A stretch of 64,000 bases of DNA from Ligula intestinalis (taxonomy: Eukaryota; Platyhelminthes; Cestoda; Diphyllobothriidea; Diphyllobothriidae). Every line of letters starts with the position of its first letter. Positions within the stretch are counted from its first letter, which is position 1. Made by a program: the position numbers and the translations under genes. Of the stretch, positions 33,017-43,985 are shown piece by piece. The stretch is from positions 17,608,789 through 17,672,788 of the forward strand of contig JAYGXS010000007.1 of the NCBI GenBank assembly GCA_036362985.1, read 5' to 3'. Under the pieces are notes generated by a model. That model saw nothing but the letters and a program-made list of their open reading frames with translations. It was not told the DNA's origin and searched no databases.

Positions 33017-33640
33017 TTGCCTTTAGAGCTCTCTCTCGAGCCTTCACCGCAAGGCGGCTATGATATAGGCAGAAGGACCTTACCAGCAAAGATAGTAACA
33101 CTATCTCGGTGTGGCAGAAATTTCAGCGGCCACACTGGGGTGAAACGGAGACATCTCGTCCAACTCTTAAAATTCTGCTTGAAAACCTACTTCACATTCG
33201 AAGGGACAATGTACAAACAGATCAAGGGGACGCCGATAGGATCGCCACTCTCGGGTTTCATCGCAGAAGCAGTTCTCCGAAAACTAGAAACTATCGTGTT
33301 CGCAAACTATCAGCCCAAGTTTTGGACTCGATATGTTGACGGCACCTTTGTCATCATTGAGCGAGGAAAGGTTCAGGAATTCCATGATCTCCTGAATTCT
33401 GTTTTCCCTGACATCCAGTTTACGGTGGAGTCTGAAAGCAACAACCAACTGCCGTTCCTAGACGTTCTCGTCCATCAAAAACACAATGGGAGCCTCAAAA
33501 CAACGGTGTAAAGGAAGGCCACCAATACGCGCCGAATCCTAAGCTACCATAGCAAACACCCGGCATGCCACAAACGCAGTTGTGTGCGAACACTATACAA
33601 ATGGGCAGAAACACACTGCTCCACAATCGATTAAAGCAAT
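33017..33640 (+). pseudogene. Penelope-like element, RT core fragment (family A-like)
   Basis: The frame 33017-33511 carries FCLKTYFTFEGTMYKQIKGT, PIGSPLSGFIAEAVLRKLE (RT block with GSPLS), FWTRYVDGTFVIIERGK (motif C YVDD changed to YVDG, so inactive) and NNQLPFLDVLVHQK. After a stop at 33509-33511 the same frame continues RKATNTRR and HKRSCVRTLYKWAETHCS as in the 16-kb copy, to about 33630. It is the only place in the window where the PLE fingers/palm part upstream of motif C is preserved. The nuclease is missing. Confidence 0.8.
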
Positions 33641-33889
33641 TAGCAGCTTAACCAGATCATCCGCTCATCCTGTAGGTGCGTACCCAGCTGAATGTGTAAA
33701 CACAAGCACGCGCACCGGCCTTGGATGGCAACTCAGATCAATAGCAGTCGCACAGGCGCGAACAGCAGAATCCGACAGGAGACCCCTTGACTGAGAATAA
33801 TCCGCCTCAAGGCGTCAACGATTGAGCATCCCTCCCATGTCCCGGCCTTCACTTCTTTTGCATTGGCTTAAGAAATTTGGAACATGACT

Positions 33890-33992
33890 GTCACCTACTA
33901 TAAATATTGTGAGGCGCCGTACAACACGCACGTCCGATGACGGAAACCTGTAAGCTTTTGAAATGTCAGGAAAGTAAAAATATGGTTCCCGT
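33890..33992 (+). mobile_element. Penelope-like terminal repeat with degenerate hammerhead-like boxes
   Basis: CTATAAATATTGTGAGGC parallels CCTATAAATACTGCAAAC of PLE-A. Then CCGATGA (for CTGATGA) and GAAATGTCAGG (for GAAACGTCAGG). Probably the 3' end of the RT copy at 33017, with the nuclease region deleted. It lies about 40 bp before the satellite array. Confidence 0.5.
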
Positions 33993-34206
33993 GATCGCCT
34001 CTTCTCATTTATCCCCAGGGACTCAGAATTTCACTTCTATTAGCAATATAAATATTCACTCAGAAATGTGCGAACACCGATCGAATAGGCTTCCGAACTA
34101 AACTAAGTACATGTGGTGGTCAGAAGTTCCCAACGGGTGACCCCCTGCCAAGCCGATTCCGGCCAAGTCATTATAGCAGTAAGGGGGATATGACAGCGTC
34201 TGGGGA

Positions 34207-34257
34207 CAACTTGATACAGAACTGTTTCGGGCTTATTAGCCTTCATCAGCCAAACAT
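34207..34257 (-). ncRNA. Type I hammerhead ribozyme motif, satellite unit 1
   Basis: Minus strand in order: stem I strand TTTGG, CTGATGA (34243-34249), stem II GGCT-AATA-AGCC (34230-34241), C, GAAA (34225-34228), stem III ACA-GTTC-TGT, cleavage triplet GTA ending at 34215, then TCAAGT closing stem I. The stems pair, with a G-U at the base of stem I. One departure from the classic core: position 10.1 is A opposite C, where G-C is usual, which may lower activity. Predicted cut lies between 34215 and 34214. Related ribozymes sit in Schistosoma, newt and cave-cricket satellites. Not folded by program. Confidence 0.7.
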
Positions 34258-37200
34258 AACCCTGAACAGCATCTGGTCGGACAACGCAAACAAACGCACT
34301 TACAGACGGCGCAGTTGGTCCACCACTGGGGTCTACTAGATGGGTCATAAGCACTTCATCGAACCACAGTTCATCAGCGCCTCGCCACTTGCCATTTGCT
34401 GTCACTGCAGATTAGGTATATATTCACTCAGAAATGTGCGAACACAGATCATATAGTCTTCTGAGCTAAACAGAGTGCATGTGGTGATTAGAGGTCCCCA
34501 ACGGGTGACCGCATGCCAGGCTGAGTGCTGCCGAATCATAATAGCAGAGAGAGGGGGAGGACAGCATTTTGGGGTAACTTGATACAGAACTGTTTTGGTC
34601 TTATTGCCCCTTATCAGCCAAGTATAACTTTGAAAACTAGCTGGTCGGACAACAAAAACGAACGCACATACTGACGGCGCTGTTGGTCCACCACTGGGGT
34701 CTTCAGGATGGGTCGTAGGCACTGCATCAAACCACATTTCATCAGCGCCTCAATTACTGCCATTTGCTGTCACTACAGATCAGGTGTATATTCAGTAAAA
34801 AAAGCGGGAACACAGAGCATTTAAGCTTATGAACTAAACAAAGTTCATGTGGTGGTCAGAGGTCCCCAACGGGTGACCGCCTGCCAGGCCGAGTGTGGCC
34901 AAGTCATATTAGCAAAGAAAAGGGGTATGACAGCATTTGGGGGTTACGTGATACAGAAATGTGTTGGTCTTATTTACCCTTGTGAGCCAAGTATAACATT
35001 GAAAACAAGCTGGTAGGACAACAAAAACAAACGCACTCACTGAGGGCGCAGTTGTTTTACAACTAGTGTCTTCAATGTTGGTCATAAACGATTTATCGAA
35101 ACACAGTTCATCAGCGCCTCACCATCTGCCATTTGCTGTTACTGCAGATCAGGTATACATTCACTCACTAATGTTCGGACACTGATCATATAGGCTTCCG
35201 AAATAAATAAAGTTCATATGGTGGTCAGAGGTCCCCAATGGTTGATTGCATGCCAGGCTTAGTGCGGCCAAGTCATAAAAGCCGAGAGAGGGGGATGAAA
35301 GAATGTCGGAGTTACCTTTTAGAGAACTTTTTCAGCCTTCTTAGCCTTCATCAGCCGAGTATAACCCTGAACGCCAGCTGGTCGGAAAACACAAACAAAC
35401 GCACTTACTGTGGGCGCAATTGGTCCACCGCTAGGGTCCACCCGATATGTCATAAGCACTTCATCGAAACAAAGTTCATCAGCACCACGCCGCCTGCCAT
35501 TTGCTGTCACTACAGATCAGGTATATATTCACTCAGAAATGTGCGAACACAGATCATACAGGCTTCCGAACTCAATTAAGTTCATGTGGTGGTCAGAGGT
35601 CCCCAACGGGTGACCACCTGCCAGGCCCAGTGTGGCAATGTCATAAAAGTCGGGAGAAAAGGATGGCAGAATTCTGGAATTACTTGATACAGAAATATTT
35701 CCGGGTTATTAGCCTTCATCTGCCAAGTATATCTTTGAACACCAGCTGGTCGGTTAACACAGTAAAACGCACTTACAGACGGCGCAGTTGGTCTAGCACT
35801 GGGGTCTTCCACATGGGTCATTAGAACTTCATCGAACCACAGTTCATCAGCGCCTCGACACCTGCCATTTGCTTTCACTGCAGCTCAGCTATATATGCAT
35901 TCAGAAATGGGACATCACAGATCATAAAGGCTTCCGAATCAAACAACGTTCATATAATGGTCGGAGGTCCCCAACAAGTGACCGCCTGCCAGGCCAAATG
36001 CGGCCAAGTCATTAAGCAGGGAGAAGAGGATGACAGAATTAAGGGGTAACTTAATACAGAACTGTTTCGGGCTTATTATCCTTCATCTGCCAAGTGACAA
36101 TTAAAGAGCAGCTGGTCGGACAACACAATTAAACGCATTTGCAGACGGCGCAGTTGGTCAAACTCTGGGGTCTTCCAGATGGGTCAAAGGCACTTCATCG
36201 AACCACAGTTCATCAGCGCCCCTCCACCTGCCATTTGCTGGCACTGCAGATCAGGTAAATATTCGCTAAGAAATGTGCGAATACAGATCATATAGGCTTC
36301 CGAACTAAACAAATTTCATGTGGTGGTCAGATGTCCCCAACGGGTGACCGCCTGCCAGGCCGAGTGCAGCCAAGTCATTAAGCAGGGAGAGGAGGATGAC
36401 AGAATTAAGGGGTTACTTGATACAGAATTATTTCGTGGCTTATTAGCCTTCATCTGCCAATTATAACCTTGAACACCAGTTGGTCGGAAAACACAATTAA
36501 ACGCATTTGCAGACGGTGCAGTTGGTCTAGCACAGGGGTCTTCCAGATGGGTCATAAGCACTTCATCGAACCACCGTTCACCAGCGCCTCGCCACCTGCC
36601 ATTTGCTGGCACTGCAGATCAGGTATATATTCGCTCAGAAATGTGCGAATACAGGTCATATAGGTTTCCGAACTAAAAAAATTTCACGTCGTGGTCAGAT
36701 GTCCCCAACGGGTGACCGCCTGCCAGGCCGAGTGCAGCCAAGTCATTAAGCAGGGAGAGGAGAATGACAGAATTTAGGGGTTAATTGATACAGAAATATT
36801 TAGGGCTTATTAGCCTTCATCTGCCAAGTATAACCTTAAACACCAGCTGATCGGAAAACACAATTAAACGCATTTGTAGACGGCACAGTTGGTCCAGCAC
36901 GGGGGTCTTCCAGATGGGTTATAAGCACTTCATCGAAACAAAGTTCATCAGCACCTCTCCACCTGCCATTTGCTGTCACTGCAGATCAGGTGTATATTCA
37001 CTCAAAAATGTGCGAACACAGATCATATAGGCTTCCGAGTTAAAAAAGGTTCGTGTGGTTGTCAGCGATCCCCAACGGGTGACCGCCTGCCAGGCCGAGT
37101 GCAACCAAGTCATAAAAGCGAAGAGAGGGGGAAGACAGAATTTAGGGGTAACTTGATACAGAACTATTTTGGGCTTATTAGCCTTCATCTGCCAAGTATA

Positions 37201-38758
37201 ACCTTGATTACCAGCTGTTCGGAAAACACAAACAAACGCACATACAGACGGCACAGGTGGTCGACCACTGGGATCTTCCAGATGGGTCATAAGCACTTCA
37301 TCAAACCACAGTTCATCAGCGCATCTCCACCTGCCATTTGCTGTCACTGCAGATCAGGTATATATTCACTCAAAAATGTGCGAACACAGATCATAAAGGC
37401 TTCCGAGTTAAACAAAGTTCATGTGGTTGTCAGCGGTCCGCAACGTGTGACCGCCTGCAGGCCAAGTGCGGCCAAGTCATTAAGCAGGGAGAGGAGGATG
37501 ACAGAATTAAGGGTTTACTGGATACAGAATTTTTTCGTGGCTTATTAGCCTTCATCTGCCAAGTATAACCTTAAACACCAGCTGATCGGAGAACACAGTT
37601 TAACGCATTTGCAGACGGTGCAGTTGGTCTAGCACTGGGGTTTTCCAGATGGGTCATAAGCACTTCATCGAACCACAGTTCACCAGCGCCTCGCCACCTG
37701 CCATTTGCTGGCACTTCAGATCAGGTATATATTCGCTCAGAAATGTGCGAATACAGGTCATATAGGTTTCCGAACTAAACAAATTTCATGTTGTGGTCAG
37801 AGGTCCCCAACGTGTTAACGCCTGCCAGGCCAAGTGCGGCCAAGTCATTAAGCAGGGAGAGGAGGATGACAGAATTTAGGAGTTAATTGATACAGTAATA
37901 TTTAGGGCTTATTAGCCTTCATCTGCCAAGTATAACCTTAAACACCAGCTGATCGGAAAACACAATTAAGCGCATTTGTAGACGGCACAGTTGGTCCAGC
38001 ACGGGGGTCTTCCAGATGGGTTATAAGCACTTCATCGAACCACAGTTCACCAGCGCTTCACAACCTGCCATTTGCTGTCACTGCAAATCAGGTATATATT
38101 CACTCAAAAATGTGTGAACACAGATCATATAGGCTTCCGAGTTAAAAAAGGTTTATGTGGTTGTCAGCGGGCCCCAACGGGTGACCGCCTGCCAGACCGT
38201 GTGCAGCCAAGACATAAAAGCGGGGAGAGGGGGAAGACAGAATTTAGGGGTAACTTGATACAGAACTATTTTGGGCTTATTAGCCTTCATCTGCCAAGTA
38301 TAACCTTGAACACCAGCTGTTCGGAAAACACAAACAAAGGCACATACAGATGGAACAGGTGGTCGACCACTGGGGTCTTCCAGATGGGTCATAAGCACTT
38401 CATCGAACCACAGTTCACCAGCGCCTCGCCACCTGCCATTTGCTGGCACTGCAGATCAGGTATATATTCGCTCAGAAATGTGCGAATACAGATCATATAG
38501 GCTTCCCAGTTGAACAAAGTTCATGTGGTTGTCAGCGGTCCGCAACGTGTGACCGCCTGCAGGCCAAGTGCGGCCAAGTCATTAAGCAGGGAGAGGAAGA
38601 TGACAGAATTAAGGGGTTACTGGATACAGCATTATTCCGCGGCTTATTAGCCTTCATCTGCCAAATTTAACCTTGAAAACCAGCTGGTCAGAAAACACAA
38701 TTAAACGCATTGATAGACGGCACAGTTGGTCCAGCACTGGGGTCTTCCAGATGGGTCA

Positions 38759-39599
38759 NNNNNNNNNNNNNNNNNNNNNNNNNNNNNNNNNNNNNNNNNN
38801 NNNNNNNNNNNNNNNNNNNNNNNNNNNNNNNNNNNNNNNNNNNNNNNNNNNNNNNNNNNNNNNNNNNNNNNNNNNNNNNNNNNNNNNNNNNNNNNNNNNN
38901 NNNNNNNNNNNNNNNNNNNNNNNNNNNNNNNNNNNNNNNNNNNNNNNNNNNNNNNNNNNNNNNNNNNNNNNNNNNNNNNNNNNNNNNNNNNNNNNNNNNN
39001 NNNNNNNNNNNNNNNNNNNNNNNNNNNNNNNNNNNNNNNNNNNNNNNNNNNNNNNNNNNNNNNNNNNNNNNNNNNNNNNNNNNNNNNNNNNNNNNNNNNN
39101 NNNNNNNNNNNNNNNNNNNNNNNNNNNNNNNNNNNNNNNNNNNNNNNNNNNNNNNNNNNNNNNNNNNNNNNNNNNNNNNNNNNNNNNNNNNNNNNNNNNN
39201 NNNNNNNNNNNNNNNNNNNNNNNNNNNNNNNNNNNNNNNNNNNNNNNNNNNNNNNNNNNNNNNNNNNNNNNNNNNNNNNNNNNNNNNNNNNNNNNNNNNN
39301 NNNNNNNNNNNNNNNNNNNNNNNNNNNNNNNNNNNNNNNNNNNNNNNNNNNNNNNNNNNNNNNNNNNNNNNNNNNNNNNNNNNNNNNNNNNNNNNNNNNN
39401 NNNNNNNNNNNNNNNNNNNNNNNNNNNNNNNNNNNNNNNNNNNNNNNNNNNNNNNNNNNNNNNNNNNNNNNNNNNNNNNNNNNNNNNNNNNNNNNNNNNN
39501 NNNNNNNNNNNNNNNNNNNNNNNNNNNNNNNNNNNNNNNNNNNNNNNNNNNNNNNNNNNNNNNNNNNNNNNNNNNNNNNNNNNNNNNNNNNNNNNNNNN
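38759..39599. other. Assembly gap, 841 N, inside the satellite
   Basis: All N. The anchor spacing across the gap is 1175 bp, or 3.2 periods, so the gap length is not in register with the array and is probably an estimate. Confidence 0.95.
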
Positions 39600-40901
39600 C
39601 TCGCCACCTGCCATTTGCTGTGACTGCAGATCAGTTATATATTTACTCAGAAATGTGCGAACACCGATCATATAGGCTTCCAAACTGAACAAAGTTCAGG
39701 TGGTGGTCAGAGGTTCCCATCGGAAAACTGACTTCAATGCCGAGTAAGGCTTAGACATAAGAGCAGAGAGGGGGGCAGGGATGATAGCATTTGGCTGTAT
39801 CTTGGTATTTAACTGTTTTGGGCTTATTAGCCTTCATCAGCCAAGTACAACCCTGCACACCCTTTGTTTTAATAACGCAAAAACGCACTTACATACGGTG
39901 AAGTTGGTCCACCATTAGGATCTACCAGATGGGTCATAAGCACTTCATAGCACCACAGTTCATTAGTGACTCGCCACCTGCCATTTGTTGTCACTGCAGA
40001 TCAGGTATATATTCACTCAGAAATGTGCGAACACCGATCCTTTAGGCTTCTAAACTGAACAAAGTTCATGTTGTGGTCAGAGGTCCCCAACGGGTAACCC
40101 CTTGTCAGGCCGCGTAAGGCCAAGTCATAACAGCAGAGAACGGGGCATGGATGATAGCATTCCGCTGTAACTTGATACAGAACTGTTTGGGCTCATTAGC
40201 TTTCATCAGCCAAGTTTAACCCTGAACACCAGCTGGTCGGACAACACAAACAAATGCACTGAAAGACGGTGCAGTTGGTCCACCCCTGGGGTCTACCAGA
40301 TGGGTCATAAGCACTTTATCGCACATCAGTTCATGAGTGACTCGCCACCTGCCATTTGCTGTCACTGCAGATCAGGTATATATTCACTCAGAAATGTGCG
40401 AAGGCTGATCATATAGGCTTCCGAACTAAACAAAGTTCATGTGGTGGTCAGAGGTTACTAACGCGTGACCGCCTGCCAGGCAGAGTGCCAAAAAGTCACA
40501 ATAGATGAGAACGGGCATGACGCCATTTGGGGGTTAATTGAAACAGAATTGTTGTTTGCTGATTTGCAGCAATCACCCAAGAATAAGCCTGAATACCTGA
40601 TGTTTTGACAACACAAACAAACGCAATTGAAGACGGCGCAGTTGTTCCACCACTTGGGGTCTACCAGATGGGTCATGAGCACATCATCGAACCACAGTTC
40701 ATGAGCGCCTCGCCACCTGCCATTTGCTGTTACTGCAGATCAGGTATATATTCACTCAGAAATGTGCGAGCACTGATCATATATGCTTCTGAACTAAATA
40801 AGTTCATGTGGTGGGCAGAGGTCCCCAACGTGTGACCGCCTGGCATGCCAAGTGTGGCAAAATCATAAAAGCAGAGAGGGGGAGCATGACAGCAGTTCGG
40901 T

Positions 40902-40953
40902 TTACTTGATAAATAACTTTTTCGGGCTTATAAGCCTTCATCAGGCAAGTAAA
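40902..40953 (-). ncRNA. Type I hammerhead ribozyme motif, satellite unit near 40.9 kb
   Basis: Minus strand: TTTACTTG, a C, CTGATGA (40938-40944), stem II GGCTTATAAGCC (perfectly self-complementary), C, GAAA (40920-40923), stem III AAA-GTTA-TTT, cleavage base A, then T and CAAGTAAA. The last pairs perfectly over eight bases with TTTACTTG as stem I. Stem III differs from unit 1 by paired changes (ACA/TGT to AAA/TTT), suggesting pairing was kept. It has the same A opposite C at the stem II base as unit 1. Confidence 0.7.
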
Positions 40954-41330
40954 ACCGTGAACACTGGCTGGTCGGACAACACAAACAAACGCACTTACAG
41001 GCGGCGCAGTTGGGCCACCACCCGGTTATAAACCATTGATCATAAGCACTTAATGGAAACGCTGTCAATCAGCGCCTCGCCAGCTGCCATTTGCTGTTAC
41101 TGCTGATCAGGTATATATGCACTCAGAAATGTGTGAACACTGACCATATAGGCTTCTGAACTAAACAAATTTCATGTGGTGGTCAGGGGTCCCCAACAGG
41201 TAACCACGTGCCAGGCCGAGTAATGCCAATCATAATAGCAGAGAGGGGGCAAGGGATGGTAGCATTTGGCTGTCACCTGATACAAAACTGTTTCGAGATT
41301 ATTAGCCTTCACCATGCTCGGACAACACAA

Positions 41331-42159
41331 ACAAACGCACTTTAGTGGACAAGTTCATACGGTCGAGCGCTGCATTGGAGAACCAATATTTGGCACAAAT
41401 CGACGTATTGTCTATGCAAACGAAAATACGAGTCGCCAGAACTAGTAAAGTCAGCCTCCGATGCCCTTGCCGAGAACAGAATCGAAGATGAAACCAGCTC
41501 TGTTTTGGCAAGCGCATCCGCTTCTTTTCAGGTAAAATAATTCCCAACACTAATAAATCTCATGTACTTGAAACAATCAAAACACACTATCCATTGTGGT
41601 CTGGAAGGCTGAAAATTGGCCGGATAACACACACCTACCCAGAACTGGGTACTAGACAACAAGGGGTATTGCTTAATATGGTCTTTATGACATTCCCATC
41701 AATCGAGATCCGGGTAGCCTCACCTGTGATCTGGAGAGTGAAGTACATGTGTGGCCCGCAATACCAGTCTGTTTGGTTTTCTGACCTGCTGCACCCAAGG
41801 CCATCCCGGAGGGCCAAGACGATAGGGATATGAAATGGCCATTTATGAGGTCGACTCTCAGTATGTACTACAAACTACAAACAAGCTGACACACTTGAAT
41901 CTAAAGCTGTGAATTCCAAGCCATAGCTGGGAAGGCTTGCAATTGATGGGATTATTCGGCCTCATGTAATGACGGATATTCAGGATATAGTAGTTCCTTA
42001 TGAATGAGGCATCTGCGGCACTCACACCAAGTTGGAAGTTGAGCGGCTTCATTCCTTTCTTGTCCATCAAAATTCTGGTCCTTTGTGTGAATGCCAAAGG
42101 GTTTGGTGGCACACTATAAAACAAAACTAAGCCACGCGAGCCATTAACATGTGATCCCG
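41331..42159. other. Unassigned DNA right of the satellite
   Basis: Frames at 41302-41550 (minus) and 41594-41833 (plus) have no known motif. Confidence 0.4.
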
Positions 42160-42345
42160 CCACCCATTTTTTGGACTTGTGACCACCGCGGACCCGAGTG
42201 AGAGAGGGAGGATGGAGTGCAGTAGATGCGGCGCAAGTCTACCATTTCAAATGCGTTTCTCCATACCAAGCCTGCAGTGGGACACGCAGTTGACCTCGTC
42301 GGAATCGAAGACCAGAATTTCGCAACTATCATTTAGTCATCTGTA
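42160..42345 (+). repeat. Dispersed repeat R, copy 5 (3' half)
   Basis: GAGTGCAGTAGATGCGGCGCAAGTCTACCA, given here as GCAGTAGATGCGGCG and AAGTCTACCA, then GACACGCAGTTGACCTCGTC and GGAATCGAAGA. The 5' half is absent. Confidence 0.6.
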
Positions 42346-42820
42346 ACACTAGGTCGCCTAGATGACTTCGATGTTAAACCGGAGGACTTGGACAGTTAAT
42401 TACACTAAAGCTACGGACCCTGAATAAACAAGTCATTGGAAAATGTAACAACTACGTCATCAATGGTCATTCAAGTCTATCTTCACGTCGTGGATATGTC
42501 TTTCTTTATCATTACTGCTTGCGTGGACTCTATATTTGAGAAAGCGGGATGAGAATGGCCCATTTCCTGATTTTTAAACTCCTTCAGTATGAAAATGGGT
42601 ATTTCGGGTCGCAACCAACAGCAAAACCGGTCTATTGTTGATTGGTCGATAATTTTTCTTAAAGTTCATTCGAAAAAAATTCCCACTTCGACGTCCAGCT
42701 GACGTTAGGTATGGCTGGCTAATGATAGCTCCAAATCCAGAAGTGGCCATCTTAGTCTTTCTTGGCTTAGTTGGTTTTCCTTAGTTCAAACATAAATACA
42801 TACGAAGTAGAACTGGCAAA
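42346..42820. other. Unassigned DNA
   Basis: Nothing recognised. Confidence 0.4.
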
Positions 42821-42824
42821 AATA

Positions 42825-42985
42825 AAGGAGATCGGAATGGCTATTTCTGGCTTATTAACCATCATCAAACAGTCACACTCAGTCCCAGGCGGGGAAATCC
42901 CCAAGATAAGAACCCGCGACCTTTGGTCATTGAGTGCAGCAGTCTGTCATTGCACCAGAGTCACACTTTTAGTTGGATACGAATG
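42825..42985 (-). mobile_element. tRNA-derived SINE candidate
   Basis: The reverse complement has ACTCTGGTGCAATGACAGAC (A-box-like) and AGGTCGCGGGTTCTTATCTT (B-box-like GGTTCTTATC). It is followed by a tail with GCCATTCCGATCTC, akin to the tail of the SINE at 26.8 kb. Confidence 0.45.
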
Positions 42986-43412
42986 GCAGTATTACTCACC
43001 GATATTGTTAAGAAAAATTTGTCCCGCTGTGCCCTGGAACTCTCCATTAATAGACCTGGACACATTATTTCACAAAGCTGATCGGATTTCCTTTGGAGAA
43101 GAATAACCAATATAAGTAAAACAGATATTTTTGTTAGGATATGTGGCGGATAGTCTAGCTTCCTCGTCCAACGAACACGGCCCCAACGTCATGTAATATC
43201 GCAGGCCATTGTTTGAGACTCGCTGACCTGAAGACCCTTGATCGACTTCCCCGCGCGCATAGTGGTTTAATAACAATCACTAATTAGACGCTACAAATAC
43301 TTCATATTCTTCCTCCCCGGAGCGCTTCCACCGAAATAAGGGTGGCCGTGTTTTAAATGTCGTTTAGGCGATCAAGAAAAAATGTTGTAGCACTAATTCT
43401 AGTTCTGAAACT
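42986..43412. other. Unassigned DNA
   Basis: Nothing recognised. Confidence 0.4.
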
Positions 43413-43482
43413 TACTACAACCCTACCTTTCCCTTAAATCTAAGCCTAACCTTAAACCCAACCCTAAAGCTCACCTTGACCA
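43413..43482. repeat. Degenerate telomere-like CCTAA-rich tract
   Basis: Blocks ACAACCCTACC, CCCTTAAATCTAAGCCTAAC and CTTAAACCCAACCCTAAAGC resemble diverged CCCTAA repeats. No perfect tandem hexamer is present, so this may be coincidence. Confidence 0.35.
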
Positions 43483-43573
43483 CAATAATAATTACGCTCG
43501 AAATTAACATTCAGCTACTATTCTGATGGAGCGGTTCGGGTGGGTAGCATATAACAGTTGTTTTATAATGCCA

Positions 43574-43602
43574 GTTTGCATACATACATACATACATACT
43601 AT
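43574..43602. repeat. CATA microsatellite
   Basis: About six CATA units. Confidence 0.8.
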
Positions 43603-43784
43603 ACAGTATTGACCGAAATAGCATTAAAAGATTTGGACGACTGACTCTAGTAACTTATGTTCTGGGTATTTATGAGAAAAGATGACGTCAGTTTAGAGCC
43701 CGAAATATCTGGTACTATTACAGCGGGTGTTTCCAATCTCCAGTCCCGTTCATGAAACCGGGTAGGTATACGGAAGTGTAGCAT

Positions 43785-43985
43785 CTAAATAGTGGTTGCG
43801 CTAAGAGTACTGTGACCATTAGATCGAATCCCAGGTTGAAGGTAAAAGGCTGAGGGCACCAGAATGAGGGTTTCGTTTTGCACAGAGATCTGCATAGCCG
43901 TCTCAGGCACCACTGGCCACGGGTGAAGCCAGGGCCACTTTTGACTGCGTCCAGTCAGGCCTGGGAGCGTGTGTGAGGGGAAGAG
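43785..43985 (+). mobile_element. tRNA-derived SINE candidate
   Basis: TAGTGGTTGCGCTAAGAGTA (A-box-like), then TTAGATCGAATCCCAGG (good B box, GATCGAATCCC), about 30 bases apart. The body includes CACCACTGGCCACGGGTGAA. Confidence 0.5.

Larger units (their letters stand above)
34030..41330. repeat. Satellite array, period about 368 bp, hammerhead-bearing
   Basis: The anchor GAAATGTGCGA(A) recurs at 34063, 34431, about 34799, 35167, 35536, 35903, 36270, 36638, 37005, 37373, 37740, 38106, 38475, then after the gap 39650, 40020, 40391, 40759 and 41126: 18 sequenced units and about two more in the gap. Each unit contains CATTTGCTGTCACTGCAGAT, AGGTCCCCAACGGGTGACC, CATAAGCACTTCATCGAACC and, on the minus strand, a hammerhead-like motif. 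The end units are more diverged than the middle ones, as expected of unequal exchange. Minus-strand frames of about 100 codons recur but shift between units (368 is not a multiple of 3), so I treat the array as noncoding. Confidence 0.95.

Noticed and set aside
34103..38449. Minus-strand frames of about 100 codons repeated across the satellite
   Set aside because: They stay open because units descend from one stop-poor ancestor. The period is not a multiple of three, starts and ends vary, and there is no motif or signal peptide.
38673..39692. Frames of 280-330 codons made mainly of X
   Set aside because: They only span the N gap.
41302..41833. Frames right of the satellite as possible genes
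   Set aside because: No known motif, no splice or promoter context, short.
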